64,000 bases of DNA from Phytobacter diazotrophicus. Lineage in GTDB: Bacteria; Pseudomonadota; Gammaproteobacteria; Enterobacterales; Enterobacteriaceae. The stretch covers positions 310,001 to 374,000 of the forward strand of contig SMDE01000001.1 in the NCBI GenBank assembly GCA_004346725.1, in the 5' to 3' direction. The notes under the pieces are model-generated. The model was not told the DNA's origin. It saw nothing but the letters and a program-made list of their open reading frames with translations, and ran no database searches. Positions within the stretch are counted from its first letter, which is position 1. Each line of letters begins with the position of its first letter. The translations under genes and the position numbers were made by a program. Of this stretch, positions 8,857-20,361 are shown in pieces.

Positions 8857-11730
8857 ATGACACAGACTTTAAGCCAGCTTGAAAACCGTGGCGCTTTCAT
8901 TGAACGTCACATTGGGCCGGATGCTCAGCAACAGCAGGAGATGCTGAAAACGGTTGGCGCGGATTCGTTAAACGCACTGATTGCCCAGATCGTGCCGAAA
9001 GATATCCAGCTTGCCACGCCGCCGCAGGTGGGTGAAGCCACGACCGAATACGCCGCACTGGCGGAGCTGAAAGCGATTGCTGGTCGCAACAAGCGCTTTA
9101 AGTCTTACATTGGCATGGGTTATACCGCCGTGCAATTACCGCCGGTTATCCTGCGTAACATGCTCGAAAACCCAGGCTGGTACACTGCCTATACGCCGTA
9201 TCAGCCGGAGGTGTCACAAGGGCGCCTTGAAGCCTTACTGAATTTCCAGCAGGTAACCCTCGACCTGACAGGCCTCGACATGGCCTCGGCTTCTCTGCTG
9301 GATGAAGCTACCGCCGCTGCCGAAGCGATGGCGATGGCAAAGCGCGTCAGCAAACTGAAAAATGCCAACCGTTTCTTTGTTGCCGCCGACATTCATCCGC
9401 AAACGCTCGATGTGGTGCGCACCCGTGCCGAAACCTTTGGTTTTGACGTTATCGTGGATGATGCCAGCAAGGTGCTGGATCATCAGGATGTGTTTGGCGT
9501 GCTGTTGCAGCAGGTGGGCACGACCGGCGAAGTGCATGACTACAGCGCACTGATTATCGAGCTGAAAGCCCGCAAAATTGTGGTCAGCGTAGCCGCCGAT
9601 TTTATGGCGCTGGTGTTGTTGACCGCGCCGGGCAAACAAGGGGCAGACATTGTCTTCGGTTCTGCGCAGCGCTTCGGTGTGCCGATGGGCTACGGTGGCC
9701 CGCATGCGGCATTCTTTGCCGCAAAAGATGAATTCAAACGCTCAATGCCGGGACGTATTATCGGTGTCTCCAAAGACGCGGCGGGCAATACCGCACTGCG
9801 TATGGCGATGCAGACCCGCGAGCAGCATATCCGTCGCGAAAAAGCGAACTCCAACATCTGTACTTCGCAGGTACTGCTGGCCAACATCGCCAGCCTGTAC
9901 GCGGTGTATCACGGTCCGGTTGGCCTGAAACGTATTGCGAGCCGTATCCATCGTCTGGCCGATATTCTGGCGGCCGGCCTGCAGCAAAAAGGGCTTAAGC
10001 TGCGTCACGCGCACTACTTTGACACCCTGTGCGTGGAAGTGGCCGACAAAGCCGCCGTGCTGGCGCGTGCGCAAGCGGCTGAAATCAACCTTCGTAGCGA
10101 CATTCTGAATGCGGTGGGTATCACGCTCGATGAAACCACCACGCGTGAAGATGTGCAGAAACTTTTTGCCGTAGTACTGGGCGATGCGCACGGACTGGAT
10201 ATTGACGTGCTGGATAAAGACGTGGCGCTCGACAGCCGCTCTGTGCCTGCCGCCATGCTGCGTGATGATGCGATCCTGAGCCACCCGGTCTTTAATCGCT
10301 ATCACAGTGAAACCGAGATGATGCGTTACATGCACTCTCTGGAGCGCAAAGATCTGGCGCTCAATCAGGCGATGATCCCACTGGGATCTTGCACCATGAA
10401 GCTGAACGCCGCAGCGGAAATGATTCCGATCACCTGGCCTGAATTCGCCGAACTGCATCCGTTCTGCCCGGCAGAACAAGCCGAAGGCTACCACCACATG
10501 ATCAACCAGCTTTCCGACTGGCTGGTGAAACTGACGGGTTACGATGCCCTTTGTATGCAGCCGAACTCTGGCGCGCAGGGGGAATATGCGGGCCTGTTGG
10601 CGATTCGTCACTACCATGAGAGCCGCAACGAAGGCCATCGCGATATCTGCCTGATCCCAAGCTCTGCACACGGTACCAACCCGGCATCCGCACAGATGGC
10701 AGGTATGCAGGTGGTGGTTGTGGCCTGTGATAAAAACGGCAACATTGATCTGGCCGATCTGCGCGCGAAAGCGGAACAACATGCGGCAAATCTCTCTTGC
10801 ATCATGGTGACCTACCCGTCCACCCACGGCGTCTACGAAGAGACTATCCGTGAAGTGTGCGAAATTGTGCATCAATTTGGCGGGCAGGTTTATCTCGACG
10901 GCGCGAACATGAATGCTCAGGTGGGGATTACCTCTCCGGGCTTTATCGGTGCGGATGTGTCGCATCTCAACCTGCATAAAACCTTCTGTATTCCGCACGG
11001 CGGTGGCGGTCCGGGTATGGGGCCGATTGGCGTGAAAGCGCATCTGGCACCTTTCGTACCGGGCCACAGTGTGGTGCAGATTGAAGGCATGCTGACCCGT
11101 CAGGGCGCGGTATCCGCCGCCCCGTTTGGTAGCGCGTCGATTCTGCCAATTAGCTGGATGTACATCCGCATGATGGGCGCCGAAGGGCTGAAACAGGCAA
11201 GCCAGGTGGCGATTCTGAATGCCAACTACATCGCCAGCCGTCTGAAAGAGGCATTCCCGGTTTTGTATACGGGGCGCGATGGTCGCGTGGCGCATGAATG
11301 TATTCTCGACATTCGCCCGCTGAAAGAAGAGACCGGTATCAGTGAACTGGATATTGCGAAACGCCTGATTGACTACGGTTTCCATGCGCCGACCATGTCT
11401 TTCCCGGTTGCGGGTACCCTGATGGTTGAGCCGACGGAGTCAGAAAGCAAAGCGGAACTGGATCGCTTTATTGACGCGATGCTGGCCATTCGTGGCGAGA
11501 TCAACCGCGTAAAAGCAGGCGAATGGCCGCTTGCCGATAACCCGCTGGTGAATGCGCCACATACGCAAAACGAGCTGGTGGCGGAGTGGCATCACGGTTA
11601 TACCCGTGAGCAGGCTGTCTTCCCGGCGGGTGTAGCGAACAAGTACTGGCCGACGGTAAAACGTCTTGATGACGTTTACGGTGACCGCAACCTGTTCTGC
11701 TCTTGCGTGCCGATGAGCGAATACCAGTAA
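8857..11730 (+). CDS. gcvP: Glycine cleavage system P protein (glycine dehydrogenase, decarboxylating)
   Basis: A 957-residue fused P protein. It decarboxylates glycine with PLP and loads the aminomethyl group on lipoyl-GcvH. Two homologous PLP-fold halves are visible. The C-terminal half has the PLP lysine in [19 protein letters not shown] near residue 707, and the glycine-rich loop follows it. The N-terminal half has lost the lysine, as in all fused GcvP. It is the last gene of gcvTHP and is followed by a strong terminator. Confidence 0.98.
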   Translation: MTQTLSQLENRGAFIERHIGPDAQQQQEMLKTVGADSLNALIAQIVPKDIQLATPPQVGEATTEYAALAELKAIAGRNKRFKSYIGMGYTAVQLPPVILRNMLENPGWYTAYTPYQPEVSQGRLEALLNFQQVTLDLTGLDMASASLLDEATAAAEAMAMAKRVSKLKNANRFFVAADIHPQTLDVVRTRAETFGFDVIVDDASKVLDHQDVFGVLLQQVGTTGEVHDYSALIIELKARKIVVSVAADFMALVLLTAPGKQGADIVFGSAQRFGVPMGYGGPHAAFFAAKDEFKRSMPGRIIGVSKDAAGNTALRMAMQTREQHIRREKANSNICTSQVLLANIASLYAVYHGPVGLKRIASRIHRLADILAAGLQQKGLKLRHAHYFDTLCVEVADKAAVLARAQAAEINLRSDILNAVGITLDETTTREDVQKLFAVVLGDAHGLDIDVLDKDVALDSRSVPAAMLRDDAILSHPVFNRYHSETEMMRYMHSLERKDLALNQAMIPLGSCTMKLNAAAEMIPITWPEFAELHPFCPAEQAEGYHHMINQLSDWLVKLTGYDALCMQPNSGAQGEYAGLLAIRHYHESRNEGHRDICLIPSSAHGTNPASAQMAGMQVVVVACDKNGNIDLADLRAKAEQHAANLSCIMVTYPSTHGVYEETIREVCEIVHQFGGQVYLDGANMNAQVGITSPGFIGADVSHLNLHKTFCIPHGGGGPGMGPIGVKAHLAPFVPGHSVVQIEGMLTRQGAVSAAPFGSASILPISWMYIRMMGAEGLKQASQVAILNANYIASRLKEAFPVLYTGRDGRVAHECILDIRPLKEETGISELDIAKRLIDYGFHAPTMSFPVAGTLMVEPTESESKAELDRFIDAMLAIRGEINRVKAGEWPLADNPLVNAPHTQNELVAEWHHGYTREQAVFPAGVANKYWPTVKRLDDVYGDRNLFCSCVPMSEYQ

Positions 11731-11748
11731 TTAGCGCTACGCTTCTAC

Positions 11749-11785
11749 AGGCCGGGTGAACGTTCGCGTTACCCGGCCTTTTTTA
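11749..11785 (+). terminator. Rho-independent terminator of gcvTHP
   Basis: AGGCCGGGTGAACG pairs with CGTTACCCGGCCT around a TTCG tetraloop, followed by a run of T. Between gcvP and ygfF, 18 bases after the gcvP stop. Confidence 0.9.
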
Positions 11786-11801
11786 TCAGGAGGAATATAG
11801 A

Positions 11802-12545
11802 TTGGCAATTGCACTGGTCACTGGCGGTAGCCGGGGAATAGGAAAGGCGACAGCGATGCTGCTGGGCGCAGAAGGGTACACGGTCGCGGTCAATTATCAG
11901 CACAATGCGCAGGCCGCGCAGTCAGTGGTTGAAACCATTATCGCGGCGGGCGGAAAAGCGTTCGCGGTTCAGGCGGATATTGGCGAAGAAGAGAAGGTCG
12001 CCGCGATGTTCGCGCGCATTGATGAGGCGGATGAACCGCTGACCGCGCTGGTGAATAACGCCGGGATCCTGTTTACCCAAAGTCGCGTGGAAGCGATGAC
12101 GGCGGAGCGCATCAACCAGGTTCTGCGGACTAACGTGACGGGCACCTTTCTCTGCTGTCGGGAGGCCATTAAACGTATGGCGCTGCCGCACGGCGGAAAA
12201 GGCGGTGCGATAGTGAATGTCTCTTCGGCCGGGGCGCGTCTGGGTTCGCCCGGCGAGTATGTTGATTATGCCGCGTCAAAAGGGGCGATGGATACGCTTA
12301 CCACGGGCTTGTCGGTGGAAGTCGCGGCGCAGGGTATTCGGGTTAACAGCGTTCGACCAGGCTTTATCTATACGGAAATGCATGCCTCTGGTGGTGAACC
12401 CGGGCGGGTCGATCGGGTGAAGTCGATGCTGCCGATGCAGCGTGGCGGCCAGCCGGAAGAGGTGGCGCAGGCGATAGTCTGGCTGTTGAGCGATAAGGCA
12501 TCCTACGTGACGGGAAGCTTTATCGAACTGGCGGGGGGTAAGTAA
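11802..12545 (+). CDS. ygfF: SDR-family oxidoreductase YgfF
   Basis: A 247-residue classical short-chain dehydrogenase, the same length as E. coli YgfF. The TTG start at 11802 is placed by the strong AGGAGGAATATAG just upstream and by alignment of MAIALVTGGSRGIG. Visible motifs are the cofactor loop TGGSRGIGKAT, NNAG, and the catalytic Ser (VNVSSAGARLG), Tyr and Lys (YVDYAASKG). The natural substrate is not established; the E. coli protein is annotated as a glucose-1-dehydrogenase-like enzyme. It has its own position after the gcv terminator, so it may be transcribed separately. Confidence 0.92.
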   Translation: MAIALVTGGSRGIGKATAMLLGAEGYTVAVNYQHNAQAAQSVVETIIAAGGKAFAVQADIGEEEKVAAMFARIDEADEPLTALVNNAGILFTQSRVEAMTAERINQVLRTNVTGTFLCCREAIKRMALPHGGKGGAIVNVSSAGARLGSPGEYVDYAASKGAMDTLTTGLSVEVAAQGIRVNSVRPGFIYTEMHASGGEPGRVDRVKSMLPMQRGGQPEEVAQAIVWLLSDKASYVTGSFIELAGGK

Positions 12546-12561
12546 GCGACTCCCCCTCTGC

Positions 12562-12594
12562 CCGGCCCTTCTCCCCGATGGGGAGAAGGGCCGG
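12562..12594. repeat. Perfect 15-bp-stem hairpin between ygfF and bglA
   Basis: CCGGCCCTTCTCCCC (12562-12576) and its exact complement (12580-12594) enclose the loop GAT. It sits between convergent genes and contains the CTTCTCCCC core shared with the other pyrimidine-rich hairpins of this window. It may serve as a bidirectional transcription stop although no T-run follows. Confidence 0.7.
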
Positions 12595-12610
12595 AGGAAC
12601 AGTATCCCGG

Positions 12611-14143
<1,533 letters not shown>

Positions 14144-14167
14144 CACCAATAAAACAATATGTTTTTT

Positions 14168-14902
14168 TTATGCTATTTTCTTCGCCAGTTTTCGGCCAAG
14201 TGATTCCAGAATATAGATCACCGGAATTTGCGTCGTAATATCATAAACACCGGCAATGCGTGTTTGCGGGACATGCCAGGAAAGATTGAAATCCGCCAGT
14301 TTTGCCAGGCGCGAATGCTCATGGCTGGTGATGGTCAGGACTTTGCAGTGATGGAGGCTGAACTGGCTGGCGAAACGCAGGATCTCCTCGGTTTCCCCGG
14401 AGACAGACAACACGATAGCCAGTGCATTTCTGGCCATGTCATTTGTGACCGGAAAATAAGGGTCATCGATATGATTACTGAATTTTCCGACATTAGAAAA
14501 GAAGCGTGCGCCATATTTTGCCAGAGCACCGGATGTGCCTGCACCAACAAAAATAATACGCTCCGACGATAAAATAATGTCGACCGCTTTATCTAATAAC
14601 GTGTCGAATTCGTCGTTATTCACACTTTTAAAAAAGCTGATAATTTCGCTGGCGCCAAAATTAGCCTGCTGGGGTTCGTTTTGCTCTAAATATAATTTAA
14701 AGCGGACGCGAAATTCTGAATAACCTTCACATTGCAGTTTGCGGCAGAAACGCAGCACCGTGGTGGTTGAGACTCCAGCGCCGTCGGCCAGTTCGCGGAT
14801 GGTCATGTACATCACTTTGTCACGATTTTTGACGACATAGTTGTAGACCATCATCTCAAGATTGTTGAGACTGGCGATAGCGGCGTGGGAGAACATACTC
14901 AC
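14168..14902 (-). CDS. MurR/RpiR-family transcriptional regulator
   Basis: A 244-residue regulator. An N-terminal helix-turn-helix of the HTH-6/RpiR type ([21 protein letters not shown], about residues 35-55) is followed by a SIS sugar-isomerase-like domain, with [14 protein letters not shown] near residue 120 and the phosphosugar-binding loop [11 protein letters not shown] near residue 165. SIS domains in this family bind sugar phosphates. It is co-directional with bglA, 123 bases upstream of it, so a role in sensing phospho-beta-glucosides is likely (inference). K-12 has no gene here, so this is an insertion or a loss relative to the E. coli order. The divergent yqfB starts 46 bases away. 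Confidence 0.88.
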   Translation of the reverse strand: MSMFSHAAIASLNNLEMMVYNYVVKNRDKVMYMTIRELADGAGVSTTTVLRFCRKLQCEGYSEFRVRFKLYLEQNEPQQANFGASEIISFFKSVNNDEFDTLLDKAVDIILSSERIIFVGAGTSGALAKYGARFFSNVGKFSNHIDDPYFPVTNDMARNALAIVLSVSGETEEILRFASQFSLHHCKVLTITSHEHSRLAKLADFNLSWHVPQTRIAGVYDITTQIPVIYILESLGRKLAKKIA

Positions 14903-14948
14903 TGTGTCAACGACTCACTTATCAGATTTATCATCAGGGAATAATAAC

Positions 14949-15260
14949 ATGCAGCCGAACGACATCACTTTTTTTCAGCGCTTTCAGGACGACATTCTGG
15001 CAGGCCGCAAAACAATTACTATCCGCGATCAAAGTGAATCGCACTTTCGCGTCGGGGATATCTTGCGCGTGGGACGTTATGAGGATGACGGCTATTTTTG
15101 CACCATCAAGGTGATTGGTACCTCAACGACTACCCTTGACAACCTGACAGAAGAACATGCGCAGCAGGAGAACATGTCCCTGCCTGAGCTCAAAAATGTC
15201 ATTGCCGATATCTACCCCGGACAGAACCAGTTTTATGTGATTGATTTCAAGGTTCTTTAG
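14949..15260 (+). CDS. yqfB: N4-acetylcytidine amidohydrolase, ASCH domain (YqfB)
   Basis: A 103-residue single ASCH domain, the same length as E. coli YqfB. YqfB hydrolyses N4-acetylcytidine to cytidine and acetate. The conserved Lys and Thr lie in [12 protein letters not shown] (residues 17-28), and the catalytic Glu is expected in the [16 protein letters not shown] stretch. I start at ATG 14949 (MQPNDITFF), matching the family. It is divergent from the RpiR-type gene. Confidence 0.94.
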   Translation: MQPNDITFFQRFQDDILAGRKTITIRDQSESHFRVGDILRVGRYEDDGYFCTIKVIGTSTTTLDNLTEEHAQQENMSLPELKNVIADIYPGQNQFYVIDFKVL

Positions 15261-15422
15261 AAAAACAGTAACGCCTGTTAGTTTAAATTCTTATATAACT
15301 AATTGATATTTATCTGTTCATATAAATATCATGATTTATTTAAGCGAACAGGTGTGCACTGGAATCATTCTCAGTTACTCTATAGGCGCGACGTTTTATT
15401 TTGAGTTCTCCCGGAGTTAACT

Positions 15423-16082
15423 ATGGTGGATAGACCATTAATCGCACAGGGATATACGCTGGCTGAGGAAATAGCCAACAGCATCAGCCATGGCATCGGG
15501 CTGGTGTTTGGTATTGTTGGACTGGTGCTTCTGCTGGTGCAGGCCGTTGACAGTAATGCCGGCACGCTGGCGATCACCAGCTACAGTCTCTATGGCGGCA
15601 GCATGATTCTGCTGTTTCTCGCCTCCACGCTTTATCACGCTATACCGCATCAGCGGGCAAAAGTGTGGCTTAAGAAATTCGACCACTGCGCAATCTATCT
15701 GTTGATTGCCGGAACCTATACGCCTTTTCTGCTGGTGGGACTGGATTCGCCGCTGGCACGGGGATTGATGGTTGTTATCTGGGGCCTGGCACTGCTGGGG
15801 ATCCTGTTCAAGTTGACCATTGCCCACCGTTTCAAAGTGCTGTCGCTGGTGACCTATCTCACCATGGGGTGGCTGTCGCTGATTGTGGTTTACCAACTGG
15901 CGACCAAACTGTCGATTGGCGGGGTGACGTTACTGGCCGCGGGTGGGGTGGTTTACTCGCTGGGCGTGATATTTTACGTTTGTAAGCGCATTCCCTATAA
16001 CCATGCTATTTGGCACGGCTTCGTGCTGGGCGGCAGCATATGTCACTTCCTGGCGATTTATCTGTATGTCGGACAGGCTTAA
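15423..16082 (+). CDS. trhA: Hemolysin III family membrane protein TrhA (YqfA)
   Basis: A 219-residue integral membrane protein of the HlyIII/PAQR class with seven predicted transmembrane helices. Hallmarks are the conserved Ser-His pair in [12 protein letters not shown], the STLYHA motif near residue 65, and the C-terminal [16 protein letters not shown] carrying the family's His ligands. E. coli YqfA is linked to membrane homeostasis. A ribosome site (CCGGAGTTAACT) precedes ATG 15423. It is convergent with ygfZ, with a REP-like palindrome in between. Confidence 0.93.
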   Translation: MVDRPLIAQGYTLAEEIANSISHGIGLVFGIVGLVLLLVQAVDSNAGTLAITSYSLYGGSMILLFLASTLYHAIPHQRAKVWLKKFDHCAIYLLIAGTYTPFLLVGLDSPLARGLMVVIWGLALLGILFKLTIAHRFKVLSLVTYLTMGWLSLIVVYQLATKLSIGGVTLLAAGGVVYSLGVIFYVCKRIPYNHAIWHGFVLGGSICHFLAIYLYVGQA

Positions 16083-16106
16083 AAGCTGAAGCGTTAGCCG
16101 AAAATT

Positions 16107-16132
16107 CCCCGGCGGCGTGGCGCTTGCCGGGG
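16107..16132. repeat. REP-like palindrome between trhA and ygfZ
   Basis: CCCCGGC (16107-16113) pairs with GCCGGGG (16126-16132) around a GC-rich loop, followed by CTACG. The layout (GTAGCCCCGGCAAGCGC on the minus strand) matches enterobacterial REP elements, and it lies between convergent genes, their usual place. A second short stem (GGAGCGC/GCGCTCC, 16175-16193) lies just before the ygfZ stop. Confidence 0.65.
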
Positions 16133-16199
16133 CTACGAATAGCTGGGATTTGGCAGCCTGGACATCAAACAGGGGGAGCGCAGCAGGCGCTCCTGTCCG

Positions 16200-17183
16200 T
16201 TACTCTTCTTCCAGCGAATAAGGCAGCGGCTCGATAGCCAGAGTGTTCGCATCATCACGCACGCGAAACACGCTGTCTGGCTCCATATCGTTGTTCATCA
16301 CAACCTGTACCAGCAGTTTGCCGTCATCCAGTTGCGCGGCAGCCAGCACTGTACCGGTACGACGCCAGTTTTCACCCATTTTCAGTTCCAGATCTTCACC
16401 GGCTTCCGGCACCCGGCTGGCTTTCCCCGCCAGATACCACAATGCGCGTTTATTCGCGCCACGGAATTTCGCGCGGGCAACCATCTCCTGGCCGGTGTAA
16501 CACCCTTTCTTGAAGCTGATACCGCCCAGTGCCTGAATATTTGTGGCCTGGGGAATAAATTGCGCGCTGTTAACGGTGTCAATGACCGGAAGGCCCGCTT
16601 CGATATTGAGCGCCAGCCACTGCTGGCTGTTGTTAAGTTGGGCTTCGCCACGCAGGGCTTCTGTTACTTTTTCTGCGGTGGCGACGTCGGTCACCAATAA
16701 AAAACGTTCTGCCGGATGGGCAAACCAGAGAAGGGTAGTTTCACCCTCATGAACAAGCTGTTTGTCTGCATCCGGCAGGTCCGAAAACAGATTGGCCAGC
16801 GCGGCGCGAGCATGGAACCCCGCGACACCCAGCAGGACATGTTCGTTGTCTGCTTCGATGGTGACTTTGGAGAACACGGCGTACTTTTTCAACTCTTTAA
16901 GCTGAGACTCCGCGACGCTGCGGCGTAAAATCCAGCTAAAACCCTCAGCGGTGCGGAACAGACGCAGGTTGCTCCACATTTTGCCTTTTGCATCGCAGTG
17001 CGCGGCCAGCAGATGTTGATCGTCAGTCAGTTTCGCCACATCGGCTGTAACCTGGCCTTGCAGGTATTTCTCACTGTCTGCGCCCTTGATAGTCGCCAGC
17101 GACCAGTCATTGAGAGTCATAAGCGTCAGCGGCAGTCGCGCTGATGCGGTCGGCTGGCGCGGAGGAAACGGAGTAAAAGCCAT
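16200..17183 (-). CDS. ygfZ: Folate-dependent iron-sulfur cluster repair protein YgfZ
   Basis: A 327-residue COG0354 protein related in fold to GcvT. YgfZ uses tetrahydrofolate to help assemble or repair certain Fe-S enzymes such as MiaB. The diagnostic motif KGCYTGQE with its essential Cys is present near residue 226. The start at 17183 ([10 protein letters not shown]) matches E. coli; the frame is open further upstream without homology. It is divergent from sdhE across about 250 bases. Confidence 0.96.
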   Translation of the reverse strand: MAFTPFPPRQPTASARLPLTLMTLNDWSLATIKGADSEKYLQGQVTADVAKLTDDQHLLAAHCDAKGKMWSNLRLFRTAEGFSWILRRSVAESQLKELKKYAVFSKVTIEADNEHVLLGVAGFHARAALANLFSDLPDADKQLVHEGETTLLWFAHPAERFLLVTDVATAEKVTEALRGEAQLNNSQQWLALNIEAGLPVIDTVNSAQFIPQATNIQALGGISFKKGCYTGQEMVARAKFRGANKRALWYLAGKASRVPEAGEDLELKMGENWRRTGTVLAAAQLDDGKLLVQVVMNNDMEPDSVFRVRDDANTLAIEPLPYSLEEE

Positions 17184-17432
17184 AGTATTGTCCTGATTAG
17201 CCTGATGCATATTTTCACTTAATGGTAAAAGAGCCGTTGCCCAATGCAAGCGATAAAAACAGGCGATTTGTGCCTTATAAAGAGTATGGGAAAAAGCACG
17301 CAAAATGGCTGTAATGGTTGCAATGCATGGGATTTATTCTGGAAGTCTCCTCGTAAACATAAATATTCCGCCGATGGATGATTAAAAACACGTTACAATG
17401 GCAACCCATCGTGGCTATGCAGGTTTCAGAAC

Positions 17433-17699
17433 ATGGATATTAACAACAAAGCCCGTATTCATTGGGCATGTCGGCGCGGAATGCGTGAGCTGGATATTTC
17501 CATCATGCCTTTCTTTGAACATGAATATGATTCGCTGAGTGATGATGACAAACGTGTGTTTGTGCGTCTTCTGCAGAGCGATGACCCTGATTTATTTAAC
17601 TGGCTGATGAATCACGGCAAACCTCAGGACGAGGCGTTGCAGCGAATGATCCAGTTAATTCAGACACGGAATCGGGAACGTGGTCCTGTGGCAATCTGA
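17433..17699 (+). CDS. sdhE: Succinate dehydrogenase flavinylation factor SdhE (YgfY)
   Basis: An 88-residue protein of the SdhE/CptB family, which promotes covalent FAD attachment to SdhA and FrdA. The signature RGMRELD (RGxxE) is at residues 15-21, and the rest is the small five-helix bundle. It overlaps ygfX by 20 bases, so the two are coupled as in E. coli. Confidence 0.96.
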   Translation: MDINNKARIHWACRRGMRELDISIMPFFEHEYDSLSDDDKRVFVRLLQSDDPDLFNWLMNHGKPQDEALQRMIQLIQTRNRERGPVAI

Positions 17700-18096
17700 T
17701 ATACGCGTCTCATGGCGCTCACAGTGGCTCTCACTTTTACTCCATGGCTTGATGGCGGCTTTCGTGTTGCTGTTACCCTGGCCATTGAGCTATACGCCGC
17801 TTTGGTTACTGCTTTTGTCACTGGTGGTGTTCGACAGCGTACGGAGTCAGCGCCGCATTAATGCCTGTCAGGGAGAGATCAAACTGCTGATGGATGCACG
17901 TTTGCGCTGGCAAGGCGTGGAGTGGGAAATCGTCGGAACACCGTGGATGCTGAATATTGGCATGATTCTGCGTTTGCGTCGGGAAAAAGATGGTCGCCGA
18001 CAGCATCTGTGGCTGGCCGCAGATAGCATGGATGCGCAAGAGTGGCGTGATTTGCGCCGACTGATTTCGCAACAATCGGCGCAGCGTCAGCACTAA
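17680..18096 (+). CDS. ygfX: Inner-membrane protein YgfX (CptA)
   Basis: A 138-residue protein with two hydrophobic helices near residues 15-50 and a cytosolic C-terminal half, as in E. coli YgfX. It was proposed as a toxin (CptA) paired with SdhE/CptB that affects MreB and FtsZ; that role is debated. The GTG start at 17680 lies inside sdhE. It is convergent with fldB, with only two bases between the stops. Confidence 0.9.
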   Translation: MVLWQSDIRVSWRSQWLSLLLHGLMAAFVLLLPWPLSYTPLWLLLLSLVVFDSVRSQRRINACQGEIKLLMDARLRWQGVEWEIVGTPWMLNIGMILRLRREKDGRRQHLWLAADSMDAQEWRDLRRLISQQSAQRQH

Positions 18097-18098
18097 GT

Positions 18099-18620
18099 TC
18101 AGGCGAATTGTCCGGCCATTTCTACCAGAATCTGTTCGCACCAGTTCTGGATACGTTCATCGCTCAGGTCATATTGATTGGTTTCGTCCAGCGCCAGACC
18201 CACAAACAACTGTCCATCGGCAATGATCGGTTTGGTGCTGGTGAATTCGTAGCCTTCTGTTGGCCAGTAACCAATGAATTTTACTCCACGCGGAGCCAGC
18301 TTATCGTGCAGCATTCCGAGCGCGTCGAGGAACCACTCGCCGTAGCCGAGCTGGTCGCCCATACCGTACAGTGCGACGATTTTTCCGTCGAGATTGAGTG
18401 TGTCGAGCTGCTCCCAGATGGCTTCCCAGTCTTCCTGCAATTCACCAAAGTCCCAGGTGGGAATGCCAAGAATCAGAGCATCGTACTGCTCCATTAATAC
18501 GGGGGCGTCGTCTTTCAGGTTGTGTAACGTCACCAGTTCCGGGCCAATGATATCGCGGATTTTTTCTGCCGCCATTTCGGTGTAGCAGGTACTGGAACCA
18601 TAAAACAGGCCGATGTTCAT
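18099..18620 (-). CDS. fldB: Flavodoxin 2
   Basis: A 173-residue long-chain flavodoxin, the same length as E. coli FldB. It is a cytosolic one-electron carrier. The FMN phosphate loop [12 protein letters not shown] is at the N-terminus, the isoalloxazine loops are at [11 protein letters not shown] and [13 protein letters not shown]. FldB is SoxRS-regulated in E. coli; no soxbox was assigned here. It is divergent from xerD. Confidence 0.97.
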   Translation of the reverse strand: MNIGLFYGSSTCYTEMAAEKIRDIIGPELVTLHNLKDDAPVLMEQYDALILGIPTWDFGELQEDWEAIWEQLDTLNLDGKIVALYGMGDQLGYGEWFLDALGMLHDKLAPRGVKFIGYWPTEGYEFTSTKPIIADGQLFVGLALDETNQYDLSDERIQNWCEQILVEMAGQFA

Positions 18621-18721
18621 AACGTAAACGTCTCAATTCCGGATGTGTCTTTGCAAGCAGTGTACCAGAATCACACCGCAATCAGGCATAATGCAACGAT
18701 TCGAAGCAAGGAGGAGCACAG

Positions 18722-19618
18722 GTGGAACAAGATTTCGCACGTATCGAACAATTTCTTGATGCCCTCTGGCTGGAGCGAAACCTGGCGGAAAATACCCTCA
18801 GTGCGTATCGTCGTGATTTGCAGGGGCTTGTGGAATGGTTACATCATCAGGGGCTGTCGCTGGAAAGCGCACAGGCGGATGATTTACAAAACCTGCTGGC
18901 GCAAAGGATGGACGGCGGCTACAAGGCAACCAGCTCAGCACGTTTGCTCAGCGCGATGCGCCGTTTCTTCCAGCATCTGTATCGGGAGAAGTTTCGTCAG
19001 GACGATCCCAGCGCATTACTTGCTTCGCCAAAACTGCCACAACGTCTTCCGAAAGATCTCAGTGAAGCGCAGGTTGAGCGGTTATTAGCGTCGCCAGCCA
19101 TTGACCAGCCGCTGGAGTTACGCGATAAAGCGATGTTGGAAGTGCTTTATGCTACCGGGCTTCGCGTCTCGGAACTGGTAGGGCTGACGATGAGCGACAT
19201 CAGCTTGCGCCAGGGGGTTGTGCGCGTCATCGGTAAAGGAAATAAAGAGCGCCTGGTTCCGCTGGGGGAAGAGGCGGTGTACTGGGTAGAAAACTATCTG
19301 GAACATGGGCGTCCCTGGCTGTTGAATGGCGTCTCAATCGATGTGCTGTTTCCGAGCCAGCGTGCTCAGCAGATGACACGGCAAACATTCTGGCATCGCA
19401 TCAAACATTATGCGCAACTGGCGGGTATCGACAGCGAAAAACTCTCGCCGCACGTTTTGCGTCATGCGTTTGCTACCCATTTACTGAATCACGGTGCAGA
19501 CTTACGTGTGGTCCAGATGTTGCTTGGCCACAGCGATCTCTCTACGACCCAGATTTATACGCATGTCGCGACGGAGCGGCTGCGACAGCTTCATCAGCAA
19601 CATCACCCGCGGGCGTGA
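18722..19618 (+). CDS. xerD: Site-specific tyrosine recombinase XerD
   Basis: A 298-residue recombinase, the same length as E. coli. With XerC it resolves chromosome dimers at dif under FtsK control. The catalytic set is complete: Arg in ATGLRVSELV, Lys in GKGNKERLVP, His and Arg in SPHVLRHAFATH, His in LGHSDLST and Tyr in TQIYTHVATE. GTG start at 18722 after AAGGAGGAGC. It opens the xerD-dsbC-recJ-prfB-lysS gene series. Confidence 0.98.
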   Translation: MEQDFARIEQFLDALWLERNLAENTLSAYRRDLQGLVEWLHHQGLSLESAQADDLQNLLAQRMDGGYKATSSARLLSAMRRFFQHLYREKFRQDDPSALLASPKLPQRLPKDLSEAQVERLLASPAIDQPLELRDKAMLEVLYATGLRVSELVGLTMSDISLRQGVVRVIGKGNKERLVPLGEEAVYWVENYLEHGRPWLLNGVSIDVLFPSQRAQQMTRQTFWHRIKHYAQLAGIDSEKLSPHVLRHAFATHLLNHGADLRVVQMLLGHSDLSTTQIYTHVATERLRQLHQQHHPRA

Positions 19619-19642
19619 TCGTTGTTTTTTAAAGGATACGTT

Positions 19643-20356
19643 ATGAAAAAAGGTTTTATCATGTTCACCCTGCTGGCGGCGGCGCTGACCAGTACCGCGC
19701 ATGCGGACGATGCCGCTATCAAGCAATCGCTGGCAAAATTGGGTGTACAGAGTTCCGATATTCAGCCTGCGCCAGTTGCCGGAATGAAAACCGTGCTGAC
19801 CAATAGCGGCGTGCTGTATGTCACCGATGATGGCAAACACATCATTCAGGGGCCGATGTACGACGTCAGCGGCGCCCAGCCGGTGAATGTCACCAACCAG
19901 TTGCTGACAGCGCATCTCAACGCACTGGAAAAAGAGATGATTGTCTATAAAGCGCCGCAGGAAAAGCATGTGATCACCGTCTTCACGGACATCACCTGCG
20001 GTTACTGCCACAAACTGCATGAAGAGATGGCAGACTACAACGCGCTGGGTATCACCGTTCGTTATCTGGCTTTCCCGCGCCAGGGGCTGCAGAGTCAGGC
20101 CGAGCAGGATATGAAAGCTATCTGGTGTGCGAAAGACCGCAACAAAGCCTTAGATGATGCGATGAACGGTAAGGGTGTTAAGCCAGCCAGTTGTGATCTT
20201 GATATCGCCGATCACTATGCGCTCGGCGTGCAGTTTGGCGTGAACGGTACGCCAGCCGTTGTGTTAAACGATGGCTACCTTGTGCCGGGATATCAGGGGC
20301 CGAAAGAGATGAAAGCCTTCCTCGACGAACATCAAAAACAGACTGGCGGTAAGTAA
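19643..20356 (+). CDS. dsbC: Periplasmic disulfide isomerase DsbC
   Basis: A 237-residue protein with a 20-residue Sec signal (MKKGFIMFTLLAAALTSTAH, cut near AHA-DD). An N-terminal dimerisation domain precedes the thioredoxin domain with active site CGYC at about residue 118. It isomerises wrong disulfides and is kept reduced by DsbD. I start at ATG 19643 because it begins the signal peptide; upstream codons lack homology. It lies 24 bases after xerD and five bases before recJ. Confidence 0.97.
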   Translation: MKKGFIMFTLLAAALTSTAHADDAAIKQSLAKLGVQSSDIQPAPVAGMKTVLTNSGVLYVTDDGKHIIQGPMYDVSGAQPVNVTNQLLTAHLNALEKEMIVYKAPQEKHVITVFTDITCGYCHKLHEEMADYNALGITVRYLAFPRQGLQSQAEQDMKAIWCAKDRNKALDDAMNGKGVKPASCDLDIADHYALGVQFGVNGTPAVVLNDGYLVPGYQGPKEMKAFLDEHQKQTGGK

Positions 20357-20361
20357 TTCAC

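Noticed and set aside
9742..11385. 547-codon open frame on the minus strand within gcvP
   Set aside because: Antisense shadow of the strongly conserved gcvP; no ribosome site or domain.
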